This document shows positions 1-5,771 of a stretch of 5,771 nucleotides of DNA, one piece after another (position 1 is the stretch's first letter; every line of letters starts with the position of its first letter). Source of the stretch: Granulicella sp. UBA5172 (GTDB lineage: Bacteria; Acidobacteriota; Terriglobia; Terriglobales; Acidobacteriaceae); the NCBI GenBank assembly GCA_002413385.1, contig DHWW01000172.1, positions 1 to 5,771 of the forward strand. Direction: 5' to 3'. The position numbers and the translations under genes are program-made. Under the pieces are notes generated by a model that did not search any database, was not told the DNA's origin, and saw only the letters and a program-made list of their open reading frames with translations.

Positions 1-2609
1 AGGTCGATGACGAGTTCGTCGACGGAGATGTTGAGGGCCAGGCCTACTTTGCGGAAGCCTTCGCGCCACTCGCGGGACCAGTAGGTGGCGTCGGAGCGGC
101 GGAGGAGATCGTTCCAGATGTTCTGGGCCTGCCAGAGATTGACCTCCATGGGAAGAGTGCGGAGAGCTTCGGCGATGGCGAGGGTTTCGTTGAGGACGAT
201 GATGTTTTGGGGAGCTTGAAGCTCGGCTGCGGCTTCGAGGCGGACCATGGCTCGCTTCATGCGGCGGTCGGCGGTGTAGCTGAGGAGGTCGGTGTCGAGG
301 GTGACGTGATCGATGTCGGCGCGGCGGAGCAGGCGGGCGATCTCGGCGGAGTCGAAGGTCTCGGCCTCAAGGGCACGGCGCAGGCTGGCGTTGATGGCAA
401 ATCCGGCGGTGACGGCGAGCGCGGGTGGGGCGGGGACATGGGCTTCGCCGAGGAAGTCGAGCAGGGTTGCGTGCTCTTCGTAGATTCGCATGAGCGAGTT
501 CTCGACCTCGGAGAGCGTCTGGTTGAGGATGCTCTGGAGGATGCGGTGCTGCTCGTCGGCGAAGAGCGAGGTGAGGGAGTAGAGGGTGGAGTCGTGTTCG
601 CCGACGGGCAGATAGCGACCGTCGGGTGCGCCGCCGAAGTAGCCGTCGACGAAGCGGATCAGTTCTGGGAGATTGGCGCGGCGGATGGAGCCACGCGCAT
701 TGGTGACGAACTGATCCCACATCTCAGAATCGAGATGTGGGGCACCCGGATTGTCGGGGGCAAAGCGCTTGACGGCGGCGGAGAGATTCTGGTCGCCGAG
801 GTGGAGGACGGCGAAGCAGATGTCTTCGCACTCCTCGGTGATGCGGGAGCAGAGGGTGGCTCGGCCGACGGAGAAGCGGCCTCGGCCGGAGGTCATGACG
901 TCGTAGCTGCGGCGGTGGACGTCGAAGCAGAAGATCTGGCCGGAGTCGGGATAGCTGCGGAACATGGAGCTGATGGCGTAGTGGGCACCGACACTTTCGA
1001 GATCGAGGCGGCCGGCGGTGACGAAGCGGCGATAGACTTCGGCTCCGTCGGCGATGTCGGGGTTGTTGCTCTTGGCGAGGGCGAGGATTGCGAGGAATTC
1101 GGCTTCGAGATCGGAGGCTGCGTTGCCGAAGAGGACTGGGTCGGAGAAGAGTTTACGGGCGAGTTGGAGAACGCGGCCAGCGTAGGCGATGATCTGGATG
1201 GTTTCGATGCCGGAGATGTCGTCGAAGAACCAGCCGCAGGAGGTGTACATGAGCTGGGCGTGGCGCTGGAGTTCGAGGAGTTCGAAGACGGTGGTGCGCT
1301 CCTGGGGCGTCAAGGTGTGGGTGGCGTGGGCAGCGAAGAAGCGGTCGAGGTTGTCGGCGCTGCGGTCGAGGATGACGTGGATGTAGGCGTTGCGAGCTGC
1401 CCAGAGGTCTTTGAGGAGGGGAGCGGCGACGGCTTCAGCGAGGGGTGCGGTGCGGTCGCGGAGGAGGTCGAGGGCCTCTCGCAGAGGCGTGCGCCAGCGC
1501 TGATTCCAGCCGGCCTTGCCGCCGTTGCAGCCGCAGTCGGAGCGCCAGCGCTCGACGCCGTGGGAACAGCTCCAGGAGGATTCGTCGACGACTTCGGCCT
1601 CCCATTGCGGGGGGAATTTTTCGAGGAACTCGCCGTAGTTGGTGAGTTGCGCGAGGTTGTTTTCTTCGATCCAGTGGAGGGCGTAGCTGAGGGCCATCTC
1701 TCCTCGCTTGTGGTGGTGGCCGTAGCTTTCGCCGTCGGTGGCGACGTGAACGAGTTGAGGTTCGGAGGCGGGTTTGTCGGCCTGAAAGCCGGAGATGAGG
1801 CGGCGGCCGAAGGTTTCGCCGTCGTTGAGGAGGCCTTCGAAGGCGATGGCGCGGGAGGCTGGGCCGTCGTAAAAGAAGATGGCGATGGAGCGGCCATCGT
1901 TGAGCTTGACGAGATAGGGCTGGGAGGGATCGACGGTGGCGTCGGGAGTGTCGGACCAGGCGGATTGGCTGTCGGTTGTCGGTTGTTGGTTGTTGGTGGA
2001 AAGCTTGCGGACGCGCAGGCATTGGTGGGGCGCGAGGATGGTGAACTTGATGCGCTCCTGGGCGAGGAGGTCGAGGACGGAGCGGGAGACGGCGGTCTCG
2101 GCGAGCCACATGCCCTCGGGCTGACGGCCGAAGCGGTGGGCGAAGTCGGCGATGCCCCAGCGGATCTGGGTGCGTGCGTCGCGCTCGGAGGCGAGCGGCA
2201 TGATGATGTGGTTGTAGACCTGGGCGAGAGCGGAGCCGTGATTGGAGTAGCGCTCGGCGCTGACGCGGTCGGCGTCCTGGATCATGCGGTAGGTGCGGGG
2301 AGCGAAGTCTTCGAGCCAGCTGAGCAGCGTGGGGCCGAAGTTGAAGCTCATGCGGGCGTAGTTGTTGACGATGCGGATGATCTGGTGCTGCTGGTTGACG
2401 ATGCGCGAGGCGCCGTTGGGGGCGTAGCACTCGGAGGTGATGCGCTCATTCCAGTCGTGGTAAGGGGCGGCGGAGTCCTGGAGTTCGACGGTTTCGAGCC
2501 AGGGGTTCTCGCGCGGCGGCTGGTAGAAGTGGCCATGAACGCAGAGGTAGCGCTGCGGCTGGGAGGGCGGCGGAGCGAGCACGGGGCCGGATTTTTTTGC
2601 TGCTGACAT
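1..2609 (-). CDS. GH57 glycoside hydrolase with C-terminal DUF3536 region (3' end cut by window edge)
   Basis: Reading leftwards from ATG at 2609, 869 codons stay open to the window edge with no stop, so the C-terminus is missing. Near the N-terminus is HGHFYQPPRENPW (residues 25-37), the form of the GH57 first motif found in the DUF3536 group. PEGMWLAE ends in Glu171, which matches the GH57 nucleophile motif. TDGESYGHHH (291-300) carries Asp292, the expected acid/base. SSWSCSHGVERWRSDCGC (344-361) is another family-type motif. From about residue 520 (YRRFVTAGRLDLESVGAHYAISSMF region) the sequence resembles DUF3536. There is no signal peptide, so it is probably cytoplasmic and acts on an alpha-glucan or related oligosaccharide; the exact reaction is unknown. 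The stop of the upstream gene lies 36 bases upstream in the same frame with no ATG, GTG or TTG between, so 2609 is the earliest start; no good Shine-Dalgarno is visible. Residues 206-215 and about 623-632 come from repeat-like DNA. Family call is strong, substrate is not. Confidence 0.93.
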   Translation of the reverse strand, partial: MSAAKKSGPVLAPPPSQPQRYLCVHGHFYQPPRENPWLETVELQDSAAPYHDWNERITSECYAPNGASRIVNQQHQIIRIVNNYARMSFNFGPTLLSWLEDFAPRTYRMIQDADRVSAERYSNHGSALAQVYNHIIMPLASERDARTQIRWGIADFAHRFGRQPEGMWLAETAVSRSVLDLLAQERIKFTILAPHQCLRVRKLSTNNQQPTTDSQSAWSDTPDATVDPSQPYLVKLNDGRSIAIFFYDGPASRAIAFEGLLNDGETFGRRLISGFQADKPASEPQLVHVATDGESYGHHHKRGEMALSYALHWIEENNLAQLTNYGEFLEKFPPQWEAEVVDESSWSCSHGVERWRSDCGCNGGKAGWNQRWRTPLREALDLLRDRTAPLAEAVAAPLLKDLWAARNAYIHVILDRSADNLDRFFAAHATHTLTPQERTTVFELLELQRHAQLMYTSCGWFFDDISGIETIQIIAYAGRVLQLARKLFSDPVLFGNAASDLEAEFLAILALAKSNNPDIADGAEVYRRFVTAGRLDLESVGAHYAISSMFRSYPDSGQIFCFDVHRRSYDVMTSGRGRFSVGRATLCSRITEECEDICFAVLHLGDQNLSAAVKRFAPDNPGAPHLDSEMWDQFVTNARGSIRRANLPELIRFVDGYFGGAPDGRYLPVGEHDSTLYSLTSLFADEQHRILQSILNQTLSEVENSLMRIYEEHATLLDFLGEAHVPAPPALAVTAGFAINASLRRALEAETFDSAEIARLLRRADIDHVTLDTDLLSYTADRRMKRAMVRLEAAAELQAPQNIIVLNETLAIAEALRTLPMEVNLWQAQNIWNDLLRRSDATYWSREWREGFRKVGLALNISVDELVID
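716..741. repeat. Perfect 10-bp inverted repeat (hairpin) inside the GH57 gene
   Basis: The left arm CCCACATCTC (716-725) and right arm GAGATGTGGG (732-741) are exact reverse complements around a 6-base loop. The structure lies in the DUF3536 part of the GH57 gene, where the minus strand is translated as about APHLDSEMWD (residues 623-632). It has no T-tract and is mid-gene, so it is not a normal terminator. The arm and flank (GTGGGGCACCCGG on the plus strand) resemble a dispersed palindromic repeat that I recall from Terriglobia genomes; that link is from memory and untested. Confidence 0.7.
1967..1994. repeat. Heptamer tandem repeat, four units, inside the GH57 gene
   Basis: On the plus strand four adjacent 7-base units read GGCTGTC, GGTTGTC, GGTTGTT, GGTTGTT. 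Translated from the minus strand in the GH57 frame they give NNQQPTTDSQ (residues 206-215), a low-complexity polar stretch between the Glu171 and Asp292 catalytic motifs. The unit length is not a multiple of three, so gain or loss of one unit would shift the frame. The base composition (A/C-rich on the coding strand) differs from the surrounding gene. Confidence 0.75.
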
Positions 2610-2642
2610 CGTGCTATCAGGATAACAATGTGTGAGGGGAGG

Positions 2643-4364
2643 TCAGGGTTTGGACGTTTCGATGGAGCGGACGACGTAGAGGGTTCCGGGGGTGGAGGCG
2701 AGCCAGCGGGAGTAGTGGACGGGGGTGAAGGGGGCTGGGCCGTGGCAGGCGTTGGGATCGAAGGAGATGCCGTAGATCGCGTGGATGTGGGGTGTGGTGT
2801 CGTAGTAGTTGGTCGGGCAGTTTCCAGCGGGAGGTGGAGGTGTGGGTACGTAGGCGTTGGCGGGGAGCACCATTCTGGGATCGTTGATGAAATCGGCGTG
2901 CTGAAGTTCGACGACATAGTTGTACTCCCAGCCGCTGTCGACGGAGGTGTCGGGGATTCCGGCGGCGTGGAGTTCGGCGGCGATGGCGACGCGGGCTCGG
3001 TAGAACGAGAACAGATTGTGGGTCACAGCGATGCCGTAGATCGCGGTGATGGCGACCAGGAGGATGGTTGCGAATGGAAGCCGGGGACGGATTTGATCCT
3101 GGTAGTAGCGCACCAGGCAGATGAGAGCGACGACCAGCAACTCGAGGGAGTAGCGGTCGACGAGGCCGGCTGTTGCTGCTCGGGGAAGGAGAAGAAGAGT
3201 GTAGACGAGGGTGAATGGACCGAGCAGGATGGCGAGTTGAGGCCAGGTGATGCCGGTGGAAGACTGCACGGGCGGCGGCGTGGTGCGGGGACGAAGAAAG
3301 GAGGCGATGAGGCCGAGGATGCCGCCGACCGAGATGATGGTGAGGAGAATCTGAACGCTGGTGTGGAGGAAGACGGGAGGGAGGCCGTTGAGGGCGAGGC
3401 TCTCTAATCCTCCATGGGCAGTGACCCAGTTGACCTGGGTTGGCTCCAGGAGGAAGTCTGGGTGGGAGTGCCTCCAATGAATGGCCAGAAGAAGATAGCC
3501 GACAGAAAAGGCCGATAGGCTGGCGAGGATGCGGGGACGGCTTTTGTAAATCTGAGGGAGGAATAACGCCATGAGGGGGAAGATGAGGAAGGCCGCATCC
3601 AGGAAAGAGTGGATGAGCTCTCCGGCGGAGTGGCCCACGGAAAACGAGGTGACGAAGAGCGATTCATGCACGTTGAAGGGTTGGTGATTGAACCAATGGA
3701 TGCAGGCGAGGATGAAGAGAGCGCCAGCGAGATTGGCTGCGGCACCGGCGAGGAAGACTCGACGCCGGGCGCGCAGTAACCAGAGGGTGGAGGGAACGAT
3801 GACGAGGATGCCGAGCCATCCGATCTGGCGGGAGGTTCCGCAGATGGCGTTGGAGAGGACAGCGAAGCAGAGCCATGCGATGGTCGCGCTGGAGGTGGAG
3901 GACTGGAGGGCGCGGAGGCAGCCGTAGAGGCAGATGATGATGGCGAAGAGGCCCGTGATGTCGGTCATAAAGCTGGCCGAGAGCATGAGGTAGAGAGGCG
4001 AGAGAACCAGAGCGAGGGTGGCGATGGTTGCGTTGCGCTCGGTGATGTTGGCGCGGACCAAGATGCGCTGGAGGAGGAAGGCCAGGACCATGGATACGAG
4101 CAGGGTGCTCATGCGAACGGTGGTGAAGGAGAAGCCGAAGAGCTTGATGAAGGCGGCGGCGAGGTAGAGTTGCCAGCCGAGGATGGGAGTGGTCGGTCCG
4201 TTGTAGACGATGTGGCCGGTGGCGGCGAGCTTTTGCGCGATGAGGATGTAGGGGCCGTCGTCGCAGACGCCCATGGTGGTGTAGGGGCGGGCGATGAGTT
4301 CGCAGACGAGGACGGCGAAGGCGCAGAAGAGAGCTGGGATACGGATTCGGCGAGCGAGTTCCAA
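2643..4364 (-). CDS. Polytopic GT-C glycosyltransferase, GT39/ArnT-like
   Basis: This encodes a 573-residue membrane protein with about 13 hydrophobic segments between residues 10 and 447, then a soluble tail of about 125 residues. After the first membrane segment comes CDDGPY with Asp35 and Asp36, the acidic first-loop signature of GT-C enzymes. SFMTDITG (131-138, Asp135) matches the second acidic loop common in GT39-like proteins, and LVDRYSLELL (401-410) matches the late DRY motif before a membrane helix. Such enzymes use a polyprenyl-phosphate sugar and transfer it to a lipid, glycan or protein on the periplasmic side; donor and acceptor cannot be read here. The tail has a proline run (509-512) and two cysteines (516 and 540). 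The start is TTG: an ATG at 4408 is in another frame, the frame has no ATG/GTG between the upstream gene's stop and 4364, and GGAG sits six bases before the TTG. The gene lies 62 bases after the GT87-like gene and 33 before the GH57 gene. Confidence 0.85.
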   Translation of the reverse strand: MELARRIRIPALFCAFAVLVCELIARPYTTMGVCDDGPYILIAQKLAATGHIVYNGPTTPILGWQLYLAAAFIKLFGFSFTTVRMSTLLVSMVLAFLLQRILVRANITERNATIATLALVLSPLYLMLSASFMTDITGLFAIIICLYGCLRALQSSTSSATIAWLCFAVLSNAICGTSRQIGWLGILVIVPSTLWLLRARRRVFLAGAAANLAGALFILACIHWFNHQPFNVHESLFVTSFSVGHSAGELIHSFLDAAFLIFPLMALFLPQIYKSRPRILASLSAFSVGYLLLAIHWRHSHPDFLLEPTQVNWVTAHGGLESLALNGLPPVFLHTSVQILLTIISVGGILGLIASFLRPRTTPPPVQSSTGITWPQLAILLGPFTLVYTLLLLPRAATAGLVDRYSLELLVVALICLVRYYQDQIRPRLPFATILLVAITAIYGIAVTHNLFSFYRARVAIAAELHAAGIPDTSVDSGWEYNYVVELQHADFINDPRMVLPANAYVPTPPPPAGNCPTNYYDTTPHIHAIYGISFDPNACHGPAPFTPVHYSRWLASTPGTLYVVRSIETSKP

Positions 4365-4370
4365 AGCAGA

Positions 4371-4374
4371 CTCC
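4371..4374 (-). promoter_or_regulatory. Shine-Dalgarno GGAG for the TTG start of the GT39-like gene
   Basis: On the minus strand GGAG ends six bases before TTG at 4364. It decides the start: the frame is open back past the GT87 stop, but offers no ATG or GTG in between, only a CTG at 4376. The spacing is typical for a bacterial ribosome binding site. Confidence 0.6.
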
Positions 4375-4426
4375 AGACAAGATTGTTGGTGCGGATCAAG
4401 CCGTGCATGGTGACGGTCAGCCCGGA

Positions 4427-5725
4427 CTAATGCGCTGCGTGGGTCATCCGTGCGAGTTGCATCTTTCGGAGTGTGTAGAAGATCAGAACGCAGCCCGTAA
4501 GAGGCGCGAGAAGAGCGGTCGAGGACAGCAGTGCACCATGGGTGAGTCTGAGGAAAATGGTATCAAGGGAAAAGCTGAATTCAAGGGTGCATACGACGAG
4601 GAGCATCCATTCGAGTTTGGAGGCGCCTCGATCGAAGGCGTCTTTCCATAGGAACAACGCTGCGAGGAATACGATGCCGTAGGCACTTCGCCAGGTGATG
4701 GGGGAGCAGTAGAGGGAGAGCAGCGCTACCAGTGAAAGAACCTTTGCACGCTCCATGATGGAGCGGATGCGGCCCAGCTTGTAGATGTAGAAAAGTCCGG
4801 TGAGCAGCACGGTCGTTGTGATGAGTTTTGTTGTGATCACAACCGCCGTGGGGACGGGTACATTCGGCGTCCGAAAGTCACCGCCAGTGAGTCCGAGGTA
4901 GAGCTGCGGAATCGCCGAGGAGAGGGATAGGTTATCGATGTGACTGTAGCCTGCGGACATGGGCGGCATGACGCGCAGAGCGTAATCGAGGAGAGCGTGG
5001 GGCCCGTTGACGAGGCATAAGACAAGACCCAGCGCCACAAGCGAGAGAGCGAACCAGCGGAGCCACTTCCACTCACGCCATAACAGAAACGGCAGAACGA
5101 CGAGCAGCGGTGTGAGCTTGATGGCGGTCGCCAGAGCGAAGACGGCAGCTGAAGTGCGCTTGAACCCTTTGACGTAAAAGGCGATGCCGGCGGTCCAGAG
5201 AAGAAGCAGGACACTGGAGATTTGTCCCTGCTCGAGCGCAAGGATATTCGCACGAAAGCAGAAGACGCCTATGAAGAAGCCGATGCATGCCACATGGAAG
5301 ATGCTGTCGTACAGCATCCAGGTGACCAGCATGGCGGTGAAGGCAATGCAGAGGATGTTGAAGACAAGCCACGCATTGCCGGCATGTTGCAGCGATAGGA
5401 ATGTGAAGGGAACGAGAGCGTCGGCTAAGGTTGGGGGATAGACGTACAGGCGCACCTTTGCAATACCCATGCTGGAGGCGGTGCGCTGAAAGAGGCTGTC
5501 TGCGGGGGCAAATCGGATTTGCGGATTCTGGCCGGTGTCCGCCGCGTTGTAGATCTCCGCGCCCTTATGTTCGCGGACTAACTGGGCGGCAGTGAGATAG
5601 ACCCTGAAATCAACGTGCTCGTCGTCGTGCCAGTGAATGAACTCGCTCGCGGAGAGGGCGAGCAGGATCATGAGTGTGATCGCGGCAGAGATACGGACAG
5701 GGCTTTTCACGAAGGTGCGCAACAT
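4427..5725 (-). CDS. Polytopic glycosyltransferase, GT87 (DUF2029)-like
   Basis: This encodes a 432-residue integral membrane protein with about 11 hydrophobic segments and a basic C-terminal tail (RKMQLARMTHAAH), probably cytoplasmic. GT87-type features appear in order: DFRVYLTAAQLV (39-50), with the acidic residue in the first outer loop after helix 1; YVYPPTLADALVP (94-106); EQGQISSVLLLL (165-176); AIKLTPLLVVLPFLLWRE (201-218); and SPITWRSAY (341-349), corresponding to the late SPISW motif. The known family members, mycobacterial PimE-type enzymes, transfer mannose from polyprenyl-phosphate-mannose on the outer membrane face; the sugar and acceptor here are unknown. ATG at 5725 gives a normal short N-terminus before helix 1 and has only a weak GGAAG just upstream. 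It is the first gene of the apparent three-gene run. Its codon choice is visibly less C-ending than that of the GH57 gene. Confidence 0.87.
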   Translation of the reverse strand: MLRTFVKSPVRISAAITLMILLALSASEFIHWHDDEHVDFRVYLTAAQLVREHKGAEIYNAADTGQNPQIRFAPADSLFQRTASSMGIAKVRLYVYPPTLADALVPFTFLSLQHAGNAWLVFNILCIAFTAMLVTWMLYDSIFHVACIGFFIGVFCFRANILALEQGQISSVLLLLWTAGIAFYVKGFKRTSAAVFALATAIKLTPLLVVLPFLLWREWKWLRWFALSLVALGLVLCLVNGPHALLDYALRVMPPMSAGYSHIDNLSLSSAIPQLYLGLTGGDFRTPNVPVPTAVVITTKLITTTVLLTGLFYIYKLGRIRSIMERAKVLSLVALLSLYCSPITWRSAYGIVFLAALFLWKDAFDRGASKLEWMLLVVCTLEFSFSLDTIFLRLTHGALLSSTALLAPLTGCVLIFYTLRKMQLARMTHAAH

Positions 5726-5771
5726 GCTTCCGCTTATTATCGCGTATAGAAATTTCGCGGCGAAGACCTGG

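Noticed and set aside
1489..1552. Direct repeat GCGCCAGCGCT occurring twice about 50 bases apart
   Set aside because: Each copy encodes a Trp-Arg motif (QRWRT and ERWRS) with the same preferred codons, so coding constraint explains it.
207..2606. Long plus-strand ORF of 799 codons as a gene
   Set aside because: Its composition is low-complexity and it has no motif. It is paired codon-for-codon against the GH57 gene, which explains its openness.
2616..2625. Short TATC-CT-GATA dyad in the gap before the GH57 gene
   Set aside because: A 4-bp stem is within chance, and there is no T-tract for a terminator or recognisable operator family.
2628..3407. Plus-strand ORF of 259 codons as a gene
   Set aside because: It lies wholly opposite the GT39-like gene and its start, is D/G/E/V-rich like the other antisense shadow, and has no recognisable domain.
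4365..4426. Possible terminator or small gene in the gap between the GT87-like and GT39-like genes
   Set aside because: Only 4-bp stems (such as CCGT/ACGG) and no U-tract are visible. The short ATG-started frame at 4408 is an out-of-frame shadow of the GT39-like gene.
4830..4843. Perfect 14-bp palindrome GTTGTGATCACAAC, resembling an operator
   Set aside because: It is in the middle of the GT87-like gene and arises from Val-Val-Ile-Thr-Thr codons, with the ATCACAAC part repeated nearby at a second Ile-Thr-Thr. The half-sites have no CRP/FNR spacing and no promoter is near.
5736..5764. Possible promoter upstream of the GT87-like gene: GATAAT (5736-5741) with TTCGCC (5759-5764) 17 bases away, on the minus strand
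   Set aside because: The -10 fits 5 of 6 bases but the -35 only about 3 of 6, and the resulting leader would be only a few bases long. The real promoter may lie beyond the window.

Overview
This window looks like the chromosome of a GC-rich, soil-type bacterium. The best guess is Acidobacteriota, class Terriglobia (Granulicella / Edaphobacter / Terriglobus-like). The guess rests on the gene families (a DUF3536-type GH57 protein, GT87 and GT39-type membrane glycosyltransferases), strong C-ending codon bias in the first of these, and two short repeats I associate from memory with that class. No rRNA or marker gene is present, so the taxon is an inference.

All real coding sequence is on the minus strand, so the window reads right to left. 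In transcription order: (i) a 432-codon GT87-like polytopic mannosyl/glycosyltransferase (5725 to 4427); (ii) a 573-codon GT39/ArnT-like polytopic glycosyltransferase that starts at TTG (4364 to 2643); (iii) a GH57 alpha-glucan-type enzyme with a C-terminal DUF3536 region (from 2609 leftwards), 869 codons of which are visible before the window ends. The gaps are 62 and 33 bases, there is no convincing terminator between genes, and the three could form one transcript. The 46 bases right of the GT87 start hold no gene. No RNA gene, IS element, CRISPR array or tRNA was seen.

The two membrane enzymes belong to GT-C families that normally take sugars from polyprenyl-phosphate donors and transfer them on the outer face of the inner membrane. 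The GH57 protein has no signal peptide and should act in the cytoplasm. A shared role in making or remodelling a glycan is possible, but nothing in the sequence identifies the product, and the neighbourhood may be incidental.

The largest plus-strand ORF (207-2606, 799 codons) is an antisense shadow of the GH57 gene and should not be annotated. The most unusual structure lies inside the GH57 gene: a perfect 10-bp inverted repeat with a 6-base loop (716-741) and a heptamer tandem repeat (1967-1994). Both are translated in frame and look like repeat sequence absorbed into a coding region. I did not find a convincing new multi-gene system here.
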